A stretch of DNA of 64,000 nucleotides from Apostichopus japonicus (Eukaryota > Echinodermata > Holothuroidea > Aspidochirotida > Stichopodidae), in the NCBI RefSeq assembly GCF_037975245.1, contig NC_092564.1, positions 8,775,984-8,839,983 on the forward strand, given 5' to 3'. Positions 52,027 to 62,994 of this stretch are shown in pieces. Each line of letters starts with the position of its first letter. The stretch's first letter is position 1. Under the pieces are notes generated by a model, which worked only from the letters and a program-made list of their open reading frames with translations, had not been told where the DNA came from and ran no database searches. The position numbers were made by a program, and so were the translations under genes.

Positions 52027-55000
52027 GTTTGTGAACAAAGTCATCAACATTAAGGAAAATTCCATGAGATAAAAATGTGACATCAGTTTGTAAGTTTAGT
52101 GGCTGTAATGTATGCCTTTAGCTACTTTAAGACTGTAAAAATTTGCTTCCATATTTTTCTTGGAAATATTCTGCTTGATTTCATTATGTGACACAAGTTT
52201 CTTTATCAAAGCTGCTTATCAAAGCATGGAAGGTAACTATGTAGCTAAGTGTAGAATATAATGTGTTAAAGATTTCCCTGATAGGATACATACATTAGTA
52301 ATGGGTGTGTAGATAAGATGATTTAAGAAAAAAAAAGAGTACAATAAAGGGAAAACTGTTAAATTAAATTTCTTTGGTTCAAGATCTAGTTCAGATAATC
52401 CAGGTGGTGACATATTACATGGATAAACTAACTGTTGCCAGTGAGGCTTTTCTTGGGAAAGGTAGCAATTTTCACCCTGACTGTTATAAAGTGGTTTTAT
52501 GTAAATGACTTTTGCAGAACTAGTAACTTGTTAGCCTCCATTATTTGGTTGGAACTCACACATTTGATTTCATTTGACAGGAATGGGACTCAGATCCGGA
52601 TACTTCTCTTGTCATCATTAAAGGAGCAGGAGAGAAAGCTTTCTGTGCTGGAGGAGACATTAAAGGTACACTCTACAGACTGATAAAAAATGTTTTTTTT
52701 TCTCTCATGTCATAGGGCATCAAGGACACAGCATATTGACTATTCAAAATAAACCTTAAAAACCCCCATGGGAGATATGAAGGGGATTGTCTAATTGCTT
52801 CTACATATGGAGAGCTGTGGTTAGGCATACCCTTTAAGAGGTACTTGATGAAACAGTTTCTAGCTGAACACAAATGGACAGAATACATAAAGGAATAGGC
52901 AGAAGCAAACTGTGAGTTAATAATTACGTGAATAACATACTGTAGTTAGTATATATTACTTTTGTTCAAGTTTTTCCTGTAAAAGTATTTTCAGTATTAG
53001 TAACAGAGTTTATTTTTATTTTTGGTTGCCAGCGGTAACTGAGGCTGGAAAGGATGGCCAACCACTTGCTAGAGACTTTTTCTATGAAGAATACATACTA
53101 AATCACAAAATAGCTACCATGAAAAAACCCTTTGTGGCTCTTGTTCATGGTATATCAATGGGAGGGGTGAGTATTTGTTATTGTTTGCTGATAAAGTATT
53201 TTGCTTTAAATGGTGGTAGGCAATCTGTGACTGAAAAAAATTGCTGTACTTTAAATGGCATCATGATAGCAAGTTTAAAGAAAGGGAATGGAGATTAAGG
53301 GTCTTGCCCAAGGACACAACATAATGATCTGACCAGGACTCGGACCTGCAATTCTTAGAATGCAATTCTGTTGCCTTTAACCACATGACCACCATGCTCT
53401 CAATTTATGTTACACCAGAGCTACTGAACATTGTTTGTTCTTTTTGTTTAATTTGTACACATTATTTGTCAAATGTTGTGGAGAAATGAATCAATCATAT
53501 GAAGTTTTAAATGAATGGTAATATCTACATAATAAAGACTTTCAAAAGTCTACTTAAGACCCATTTTTTCACTTGTTCTTTTGTAAATAAATTTACTTTC
53601 TTTGTAAAGCGCTTTGAGCAGTAACTTTTGTTTACTGATTTGGTGCTATATAAGTCTCATTTATTATTATTATTATTAAAGAAATTCTCACCTCAATGGT
53701 CATGATTGTGTAGTTGCTTGCTATTGCCAGGTATATTGGTAAAACTTTCCTCAAACATTTACAAAGTCAGATCTTGGCAATATAACAACAGGATGTTGTT
53801 TGCATTAAGTGATACAGAAACTTTACAGCAAGGATTGGGATAGAACAAAGGTCATTGAAATATCTTCTTTAAGATGTAAAAAAAGATGGTTTAAAGTCTA
53901 AAGTAACTAGAAAGTTAGACATTCTCTTTCATACCCCTGAGTCGTGCCTTGTCAGTAAAATATTACAAAGATCCCTTGCACAGTATCCATTTTTTTTTTA
54001 CCTTTGTTTTCTGATTCATTAATTACCCCCTTTTCTCCTGCTTTGCTTTTCCTTTGTGTTCAAATAAAGCAGCTGTGAATTAAAGTTGTTTTGTTTCTGT
54101 CTGATCTATTTAGGACAAGATTTCATGTTGAGTAATGATCCTGACCTTGTCTCAAAGAGATGTCCAACTTAGAAACCCAATCCTTCAATCGATATATAAT
54201 ATTAAAGTACTCAGGAAATGAAAGGGAAAGTGGCACACAAGGTTGAGAAACAATGCTATTAAGAGGATTAAATTGACTGTTATACAACAGAAAGTAAAGA
54301 CATGCTGTAACAAATAAATCTAATATACACCTGAAAAGAAATTTAGTTATACATTTTTTAATAGAATTCTTATTGCTTTTTCTCTTTTCTTCTTCTCGTC
54401 ACTTGGTGGTGTCCGTGTAATAGTTCATGCTCTTATTCAGTGATTTTACACTTATTTTCAGGGTGTAGGATTATCTGTCCACGGTAAATACCGTGTGGCC
54501 ACAGAAAAGACTCTGTTTGCAATGCCAGAGACGGGTATCGGTCTTTTCCCAGATGTTGGAGGAGGTTTCGTTTTGCCAAGGATGTCCGGACAGCTTGGAA
54601 TATATCTAGCATTAACAGGATTCAGATTAAAAGGAAGGGATGTTCTTCATTCAGGATATGCTACTCACTTTGTAGAATCAAATAAGGTGAGTATAATCTG
54701 TGGTGGCCAAGTGGAGGGTTGTTTGCCAGACTAAGGGGTAAACTTGGTAAAAGGGATTAAAAGGGGTAACCTTGAGGGCTCCTCTGGAAAGCAGTGCTTC
54801 TGCACTGAGCAAGACTACTCTCATTAAAGATGACAATAATAAAAAAATAAAAAAAATTAAAAAAAGCCAGTGGTCTGGTACATAGGAAACATGTAAAGAT
54901 CGGCTTAAACTTTGATACTTATCGCTACTCTTTTAGTGATCGTTATCTCTGTTCTGTTACAGATGTGAAGAGACTTGTTTTCAAAATAAACCAAGCTTTA

Positions 55001-58000
55001 TATCTTCTATGATGCAAGTCAAATATCAGGAAAGATCAAAATATGATAACCTTATTTAAGAAGACAAACTGTATGTCCAGAAACGCAGCTTGGACATATC
55101 TCATCTCACTTGGTGTATTGGACCTATATATTGATACTCTGGAGGGAATAATGGATCATGTAATTTAAAGGGATATTCCAGTGTAGAACAATGTGACACT
55201 GAAACAGCATTGACAAAAACATAATACTTTACTCACGTAATATTCTATGGGGTTTCCTTCTTACATATCTGAAAAATGAGATCAACCCGATGTTGGGAAA
55301 GGCTGAAAAAAAAGTCCTAAACTTGTCGATTTAAAAAAAAATATTGGGCTTTTTGTGAAACACTTTAGTACACACAAATGTACTTTGGTTTATTGATAAC
55401 TGTGCATTTGGAAGTCTGACAAGTGGCAGCCATGCAATTGCCACTTAAAGGTTTACAGACACCTAGGAACAAAATTATCCTAATCATTCCAATAGGCATT
55501 AGAAATCATGAAAATAAAGGACTAAACTAACACATTTTGATACATCGTAGTTTACACATACTTAATGAGTTTCCCCAGATTTATCAGAACTTCAAATTTG
55601 TATATCTTGGAAAGGACAAAGAGCTTTTGAAACATTTCAACAGATTTTGCATGGGTTTATCACACACAACAGATGTACTGAATATTGGGGCAAATTGGCT
55701 AGGTGTCTGTAGACCTTTAATTGTTAGTCTATCAGCATAAGTGTTTTTAGATGTATGAGATGAATCTTGCACTACTCAGATCATTTTATTGTATGCATAA
55801 CATATTCACTTCTAAGAAACGAAATAACTTCTATTTATTACACCATGTATTACCTTCCATATATTTCTGCATTCTTCTGTTATTTGCATTTTTTCCACTT
55901 TGCCTTCTCATCTTAGATATCAGACTTAGAGAAAGCTTTATTAGAACTGAAAGATCCCTCGTACAAAGCAGTTGATGATGTCATTAGTCAATTTCACAAT
56001 CAGGTAAGTATCGGAAGGCCTATCTGCAAGATGTAGAACGAATGGTAGTCGGAACTGCCAACATATTATGAGTTACTTAGGAGACATTTGCATATTAAGT
56101 AACACTCAGAAGTATTGCACCTTTAGTAAACCCTACATCTATGTCAATCTTTCTCAATCTGGGGTCTACTGGCCCCCCTAGGGGTCGGCAGTAACAGATG
56201 AACAGGTCTGTCAATATTTTACTGCCACTAGGTGATGGCATCACAAGGCTTCCTTTGTGCTTAGACACAAATATGGTTTACTTGGTGCATTAGTGTTACA
56301 GCATCTTTCAAAGAATCAGTTTAAGTTTCCTTTGTTGGAAAGATAACCAGGATGTTATGCTTAATATGCATATGACTTGTGTTCTATGCAAATTAAGTAA
56401 CTATTCATTCGAGGACTAGGTTTAGTACAATATTATTGCTCCTGTTTGGACAAAAAGTATATATATTATTAGTATAATAAGCTCAAGGCCAACCTGCCAA
56501 CCCCTTCGCTTTCATATGTGTGTCAGTACAAAAGTTGTATTCATGACTTTTGTGCTGAATAGAACAACAAATATAATGATGTTTTCATAACTTTAAAATT
56601 GAAATATTTCATGCACTATATCCAACGTGATAAATTGGTATTCAATCAAAACAAGTCTGCCAGCAGTCGGATGAGAACAGAATCTGTTTGAATTGTGGTA
56701 ATAGTTATTATCAACCATATTACAGGATGATGCAATCAATTCTTGAGTGAAAAATAGGCTGAAGTCTTGAGAAAGGAACAAATACTTTGTAAAGCCTGTT
56801 TGGGAGGTCTTACAACTTAGAGCTTCTTATGCTGCCTTCAAATGTGGATCAGAGAGAGAGAGGGAGAAGGAGAGAGTATAAAAAGAATTGGTAATAGAAT
56901 CCAAGTCAAGCTTGTGTTTTAATGTTCATAAAAGTGCGAGTGCCTGATGTTTTCATCCTAGGACGAGCTTCCCCAGTGATGGAAATTCAGCTCCATTCCT
57001 GTGAATATTGAAAACATTCAATATGATTCTCAAAGTATGTTCAGTTTTGTAGTGCAGTATGAAGCTGATATTTGTCTAAATATCAAAATTTGTTTTGGCT
57101 ATCCCTGTCCCCCCATATGTTTGTTTTGCATTCCTGACTCTGAAGAGAAGTTGTAACTCTCTACTCTTCAAAACAAAAGTCACTTTGTTGCTTACAAATC
57201 CACTAAATATTTTGATGGCTGTTGCAGAACTGCAACTCATATAAGTTTCATAAGAAACCAGTATGTTATGCCATTCCATGAATATCCGATTCGTGATATC
57301 TGACATTGTGGTTTGAACTTGATAATAGCAGTGTACAGAATGAAAGGTGGCCTTGATAATAAATAAGAATCCAAATTATCTCAAGATTACAGAGAATGGG
57401 ACGTGATGTTATCCAGTTAGTAATATTCGAAAGCTTCTAGTTATGTAGATTGATTTTAGTTGTGTTAATGGTTAATCCTCCCCATACCCATCCCCACTCA
57501 CACCTCATCCCCACTCACATTCCCATCCCTTCTCAAAACTATGCTAGGAAGACCAAAAATGTTCAGTTATGGTTGAGCTTTTACTTTTAGTGTGCTGCTT
57601 TCCTTGGTAGTGTTGTGATTTCACTATATATAAATCACCACACTGTATACTCCATTGATACTTCCTATCACTGTTTACCAATGATTTCTTCTGTCCCCTC
57701 CATTACCCCCACCCCTCCCCCCCCCCCCCGCTAAATTTAAACTGGGCGACCCATATTTGGTCATGACATTACCCTTCAGGATATCTAACCTCACCTGGCT
57801 TGATAGAACTTACAATCAAATGATAAAAAACAAGAACCACCAGGAACATTGTTTTGGAAACTTCTGTCAATATTTTGCCTGCTAACATTTTTGGGGCAAT
57901 GTTTATGACCCATTTCAGTTCTTACCATACATGTTCAACTTGTTTGTATCTACTTTACATTCTTTAAGTCAAATGTTTGGGTTGATTTCAACTTGATATT

Positions 58001-61000
58001 TAAGTTATTGGATAATATTTGTCACTGAGTAACTGTAAAGCATTAGGTTGTGTAGTGGCTTCAAGTGAATCCTTCAGGGTATCTAACCTCACCCTTCGTA
58101 GACTCGGTAGATTTTACCATCAAATGCGAAAACCTGCTGTGATGAAACAGTATGTCTGTTTACATTTATTTATTCTTCTTGGTGATGGAAGTTGAAATTT
58201 ACTTCCATATCTTGAAAGAAAATTAGGAAGGTAGCCTTACTTTGGTAAATTGCAATCGTAAATTGAGTAATACTTGGTGTAAATTGAGTAATACTTGGCA
58301 GAATCGGTAAAATTTGACAGTAAAACCCAAAGGCTCATTAACTGTCATGTTATGGAAACAAAATCAAAGCTAAATCAAACATATATTAAATTCCAATGTC
58401 ACATGATGCCTTTTCTGAAAATCTCCTTATCCTCACATTGAAAACTGCATTATCAGAGATTAGCAGTATGACATGCATTGACATAATAATAATAACATAA
58501 TAATGTTAAAGTTTGAAGTATCTAGTTTTCTCCTTTGAGCAAACTGGGAATTCCTTAACTCACTAGAACATACATACTTGCAATCCTTTCATGTAATGCA
58601 ATAGTCTTTTACCTTTTAAGGACAGTGACATCTGCATCACTGCAATGAAATTTACGCCAAAGTATTCGATAGCAAACTACTGGAGTTTGCACTGAACATA
58701 TCAATAGACATTTATTTTCGAATAAGTCGGCCTCGAAATTAGCTGACTGAACTAGGACAAGCCAAAAGGTTGACAGACAATTTCTACTACTCCCCTCAGC
58801 ATCTTTTCCCGTCTTTTAAAATTTCATGCCTCTTCAACATTGGGGAAATAGTTGGGATCAATAAGTATCTTAATGTAAGCTTAAATTACCACCTTTGGCA
58901 ATTTTAGTTTGCTATTGTTTTTAGAAGTACTTAAATTGGAAGAGAGCTTGAAAGGAAATGTGTGGGTACACCTCGTGCTCGTCTTCCCAAAATGTTCAGT
59001 TATCAGATATTTATTTCCTTTCCTGTTTTCCATCATTTTGATCCTCTCCTCAGTGTCAGATTGATAAAGAGAAGCAATTTGTTCTCGGGGCTCACCAGGA
59101 ACAGATTGATAGACTATTTGCAGCCGATACGATGGAAGAAATTTGTGAGGCTTTGGCCAATGACGCCTCTGATTGGGCAACGAAGCAACTGGAGGTATTG
59201 AAAGGATAAGCCAGGCTTATGATCAGTTTTAAGTAAAAGTTACATCATAGGTGCCATCTATCTTTATTAGCTCTGATTAATATGCAGGCAGCCCATCTTA
59301 GCCTCAGCCATTTGTGTAAGGTTTCCTCCTGATCGTTAAAACTAAGTTGGTGTTGTGGAAGGAGGAGAGGGGGGGGGGGGAGGTATGGTTTCTACTGTAA
59401 AGTGCTGTTTTTTATGCATATTGCTGGCATCTGTTTGGCACTTCTCAACTTGTAACAGTACAATCCCTTCTAAGGCTGATGGAGATTTCAAGAAGGCCTA
59501 AAAGATTCTAGTGTGTAGAGCAGATACCAGCATCAGCAAATAATAGTCTGAAATTCCTGAAGACTCTTCTAGATTTGAATGGCTTGTCAATGTACGAAAT
59601 GAGCCTTAGATGATCTTTGATGTAAGCTAGCCATACCGCCCCTTTTGCAATAAAGTTTAAGCTCTGTAGCCAGTCCTGATCAAGCACTAAAATGACTGCT
59701 GCTGTATCATTATCTGTTATAGGGGCTTTACTTCATTTATGTTTAAGGCAGGCTTGGGGCGATTACATCTGAATGTAATCGATTACGATTACTTGAGAAT
59801 GTATGATTACGATTATGATTACAGCCTAAAGTTGAAGTAATCGATTACGATTACATTGTAATGTAATCGTGATTACAATCATGATTACATTGTGGTTACT
59901 TGCACAATCCTCTGCATATCTGTTTAATATAACTCTCTGCCGGGAAATAGGGCAATGAAATAGGGCAAAGGAAGGGCATTTACAGTATATACGGACAAAA
60001 TGTGGAAGTATATCTACAATTCCTACCAGGCATTACACATTTATGCCTTAACACGTTTAAGATGTGTAACCCATAAGTCCAGTAAAAAATACAATTTAAA
60101 TAAGGGGTTAATCAACGGTCTAGCGTGCGTTACTCACAGCGTAGCGGAGCCCGAGTGCATCCAGCGATAGCATTAACACCCGGAGTGCATTAATCATGTG
60201 AGTAACGCACGCTAGACTGTTGATTAACCCCGTTCATTCATGCACTACCATTTGTGTGGGGGAAAAAATCATAAAACAAAACATTTTTGGTTACATATAA
60301 CCAAAGATTTATTAAAGTGATGCCCCGTAATTTTACCGTGCGTTACTCACAGGATTAACCAAGGTCAGCTGACCTGAATGGACCAATAGGATTTAGGAAT
60401 CTTTACTAAGTATGAATGAACAGACATTTAAACAGACAACCAGTTGTGTATGCAAAAGGATTGTGAATGCTGAGAGGCAGCATTGAACAGAATAATTCAG
60501 GTGATAAAAAGTCCTTGAATATGGCGATCAAATCCCCAGTACTTCTTAGTATAAGTTTATTGTGCTAGAGAATTCTAGAAGCAGGAACACTTCTTTGGTC
60601 ACACTAAAAGCCAATAGTAAGAATTAGTTTTAATCTTTTCTACTAATTTTGCCCTTCTCATTCAAATTTCACTGTAATCATAAATGTAATACGATTACGA
60701 TTACTTTGCCCTTGTAATCGATTACGATTACGATTACTTTGTAATTTTCACAAAAGTAATCGATTACGATTACGATTACTTCAAAAAATGTAATCGATTG
60801 TAATCGATTACGATTACTGATTACGATTACCCCAAGCCTGGTTTAAGGTTTAAAGACAATAGGTGTGAAGTTCAAAATATAATATAATATAAGTGATCGC
60901 TTTTGATTTGATATTGTTACTGATAGGAACTGTAAAAGTTTGTGGGGTCGGTACAGTGATTATTGTCGGGAGCACGTCAACAGTTTTCTGAAATTATCCA

Positions 61001-62994
61001 TCGGTTTTTATCGAACCCTGCCAGTGCTGACAAAACAATGACTTTGACGATATCACATAACGGATATTTCTCACATACATCTAGTTAGGACATAAAATTC
61101 CTTACGGTCAAAGTTTTACTTTACCATTAAAGGTTCTTCTGTTTCACCAGATCCGATTTCATGTTTGTTCTCATCATTTTACTACCAAACCAGAAATAAT
61201 ATATACAGCAATGAGAGTGTGAGACAGAAAGCTAACAGGGAATTACTATTTCATAACTCATTCAAATGTTTGGTAATGAAACTACAGTATATGCTCTTCA
61301 GTATGTGGTTTGTGTGTGTTAAAATAGCGTGCAGGGTGTGAATTCATTTGAAAGTAAACACTTTGATGTAAAAAACTAATTTTGCATGTCCCCTTTCAAC
61401 ATCTTATGAATAAAACAAAACTTATGCAATTTTGGCCGTGACTGGTTAATAGTTCACTTCCAACAATTGTAGTAGTTTTCAGAGCAAATTTTTTAATGAT
61501 TAAATATCATTTTTTTTAAAGACTTAAAATGCGGGCTTGGAGGCAAAAACTTTACAATCTTGTTTATCGATATATATGGAAATTTTATTACAGGCATTGG
61601 AGAGGTGTGATATGAAAAAGTTATACAAATGGAATTGGTGATAAATTCAATATGGGAAGGTTGCTTTGATTTTTGCTTCATAATTATATAATGATATGAA
61701 GAGTTGTGCAATTATGTATCAAGTCTGTGTAGCAAGAAACATTTTTCAATATGTTTACAAAACTCAGACAAGGGCTTTTAGTTCATAATCTTCCCAAGAA
61801 ATTTCATATTAAAGTCTTTGATACAAACTTAACAGCAATAACTTTCACAAGGATAATCATGTTCCAAATTCTTTATTGTTGTTGTTGTTATGGGTTGCGG
61901 TTTTTATGTTGTGTGAAGGTAGACTTGAACTGTTAGTTAATGTGCTGGAAACTCCAAATTGATCATAAACTACATTTTTTTTAATATTTTTTTTTATTGC
62001 AATCATCCAAAATAAATCATTCGTCTCATTTCTCCATTGAGAATAATTGTCTTGCTTGGCGACCGCAGAAGAATGCTGTGAGACCTATTATTATCAAAAT
62101 TTATTGTAACATTAAATGTTTTGGGATGTCTTTTCTCTGTGACTTATGTGATGTGACGTCACTGTTAATGTGAAATTAATATTAATTAATGTTATATGGA
62201 ATAATAGTTCATTTGTTGTTGATACCCAGCTCTTATTCCCTGGTGATATTATATATTCACATTTATCCAGGGAAATGTTCTTAGGTTTGACGTGGCTTTT
62301 TTTATCTCCTCTTTTTTCCCATCTTATAGACTCTAAGGAAAATGTCCCCAACCTCTCTAAAGATAACTCTGCGTCAGTTACGAGAGGGAGCCTCGTTTGA
62401 CATTGAGGATGATTTACAAATGGAGTACAGGATATCGCAAGGTTGCATAGTAAGTAGAAAGTCAATTCTTTGGGAAATTAATTGAAGACTTGTTGCTGGT
62501 TCTGTTGTTGTTCTAAGGGCAGTTTTGTATCAAGGACAGGCCCCTTCTCACACGACTTTACAACTATTATTCCCCTGGTTTTTGGTAACTTGTCACACCC
62601 ACATCTCCTAAACATGCACAATTCAAGCTTTATAAAATCATTAGGATATGTATTTTACTGGTTAAGTGACTGCAGGCCGAGTGAATCTATAGAAGGAATT
62701 TCATGAAAGTTGTCTGCACTTGGATCATGCTATTACATTGATATCTAGGTATTTATTTCAAAATCAATTGGTTGACATGGTTATGACATTACTTATTAAG
62801 ATATTTGCAGCAAATGCAGATAAAATCTCTCTCTTCTTTTTCAGAGAGGTAAAGATTTTTATGAAGGAGTTAGAGCACTGTTGATAGACAGAGATGGTAA
62901 ACCAAAATGGAATCCTGCCACGATAGAAGAGGTCACGCCAGAAATCGTGGACGACCATTTTAGACCAGTAGAAAATGATTTGCAACTCAAATAG
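51844..62994 (+). CDS. HIBCH: 3-hydroxyisobutyryl-CoA hydrolase, eight coding exons, 374 aa
   Basis: HIBCH removes CoA from 3-hydroxyisobutyryl-CoA in the mitochondrial matrix, a late step of valine breakdown, and also acts on 3-hydroxypropionyl-CoA. Joined exons 51844-52026, 52581-52665, 53033-53166, 54462-54686, 55917-56003, 59054-59194, 62330-62449 and 62845-62994 give 374 codons plus TAG with no stop or frameshift; human HIBCH is 386 residues. The start [14 protein letters not shown] is basic and amphipathic, fitting a mitochondrial presequence. The crotonase-fold motifs are intact: [14 protein letters not shown] (about 34-47), the oxyanion-hole segments FCAGGDIK (82-89) and HGISMGGGVGLS (from about 128), and the acidic pair in [17 protein letters not shown] (Glu157, Asp165). 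[13 protein letters not shown] (about 290-302) and EGVRALLID lie near the C-terminus. All introns are GT-AG; intron 2 is phase 1 and the others phase 0. A noncoding 5' exon may lie upstream. A complete frame and active site argue for a working gene. Confidence 0.97.
52581..52665 (+). CDS. HIBCH: HIBCH coding exon 2 (residues 62-89)
   Basis: Acceptor TTTGACAG, donor GGTACA; length 85, leaving phase 1. It encodes [20 protein letters not shown] followed by FCAGGDIK, the first oxyanion-hole segment of the crotonase fold. Confidence 0.95.
53033..53166 (+). CDS. HIBCH: HIBCH coding exon 3 (residues 90-134)
   Basis: Acceptor GGTTGCCAG, donor GTGAGT. The first two bases complete the split Ala codon from exon 2. 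It encodes the REEYMLN-like FFYEEYILN segment and [11 protein letters not shown]. The 3' end is phase 0 in the middle of the GGG-rich oxyanion-hole loop. Confidence 0.95.
53286..53400 (-). repeat. tRNA-derived SINE in HIBCH intron 3
   Basis: On the - strand a box A-like TGGTCATGTGGTTAAAGG begins at 53391 and a box B-like GGTCCGAGTCC spans 53346-53336, with a well-paired T-arm CAGG/CCTG. A body follows, with GTGTCCTTGGGCAAGACCCT, a motif common in metazoan tRNA-SINEs. It is antisense to HIBCH. Confidence 0.65.
53590..53678 (+). repeat. L2/CR1-type retroposon 3' tail in HIBCH intron 3
   Basis: TGTAAAGCGCTTTGAGCAG, a GGTGCTATATAAG box and a terminal (ATT)n run have the order of L2-like LINE and SINE 3' tails. 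It lies in the HIBCH sense direction, opposite to the neighbouring SINE, so the two are separate insertions. Confidence 0.75.
54462..54686 (+). CDS. HIBCH: HIBCH coding exon 4 (residues 135-209)
   Basis: Acceptor TTATTTTCAG, donor GTGAGT; 225 bp, phase 0 at both ends. It carries the catalytic [17 protein letters not shown] loop with Glu157 and Asp165, and [12 protein letters not shown], the most conserved part of the family. Confidence 0.97.
55917..56003 (+). CDS. HIBCH: HIBCH coding exon 5 (residues 210-238)
   Basis: Acceptor CATCTTAG, donor GTAAGT; 87 bp, phase 0. It encodes [19 protein letters not shown] and following residues, matching the helical LEEDLLALKSP region of vertebrate HIBCH. 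Confidence 0.93.
57770..58330 (+). repeat. Diverged repeats within HIBCH intron 5
   Basis: CCTTCAGG(A/G)TATCTAACCTCACC occurs near 57773 and 58072, each followed by a GGTAGA/TGATAGA and ATCAAATG box, giving a spacing of about 300 bp. Further on, GTAAATTGAGTAATACTTGG is repeated twice in tandem (about 58258-58300). Confidence 0.6.
59054..59194 (+). CDS. HIBCH: HIBCH coding exon 6 (residues 239-285)
   Basis: Acceptor CTCCTCAG followed six bases later by a second AG (TGTCAG). Both keep the frame, so residues Cys-Gln are included or lost depending on the site used. It encodes [20 protein letters not shown] and the [13 protein letters not shown] helix. Donor GTATTG is weaker than the others. Confidence 0.92.
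59759..60840. mobile_element. hAT-like non-autonomous transposon in HIBCH intron 6 (1082 bp)
   Basis: The terminal repeat CAGGCTTGGGG is matched by CCCCAAGCCTG at 60830-60840. A perfect 8-bp duplication GTTTAAGG flanks it at 59751-59758 and 60841-60848. Both subterminal zones (59765-59900 and 60670-60830) are packed with TAATCGATTACGATTAC repeats, as expected of transposase-binding arrays. No transposase is present. A shorter perfect-looking hairpin lies inside at 60104-60231. Confidence 0.92.
60104..60231. repeat. 128-bp hairpin inside the intronic hAT element
   Basis: The arms GGGGTTAATCAACGGTCTAG..CGTTACTCACA and its inverse pair over about 35 bp with one mismatch, around a loop of about 58 bp that repeats GAGTGCAT. 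A partial third copy, CCGTGCGTTACTCACAGGATTAACC, lies at about 60338-60362. It may be a small foldback element inserted in the hAT element. Confidence 0.8.
62330..62449 (+). CDS. HIBCH: HIBCH coding exon 7 (residues 286-325)
   Basis: Acceptor CCATCTTATAG, donor GTAAGT; 120 bp, phase 0. It encodes [18 protein letters not shown] and [10 protein letters not shown], diagnostic of HIBCH over other crotonases. Confidence 0.96.
62845..62994 (+). CDS. HIBCH: HIBCH coding exon 8 and stop (residues 326-374)
   Basis: Acceptor TCTTTTTCAG. It encodes [20 protein letters not shown], then [11 protein letters not shown] and the C-terminus ending in LQLK before TAG at 62992-62994. Confidence 0.96.
   Translation, partial: RGKDFYEGVRALLIDRDGKPKWNPATIEEVTPEIVDDHFRPVENDLQLK

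Noticed and set aside
56150-56200. Possible transposon end around GGGGTCTACTGGCCCCCCTA
   Set aside because: No second end or target duplication could be located within the intron.
51844-62994. HIBCH as a processed pseudogene
   Set aside because: Seven GT-AG introns, an unbroken frame and intact catalytic motifs argue for a functional gene.
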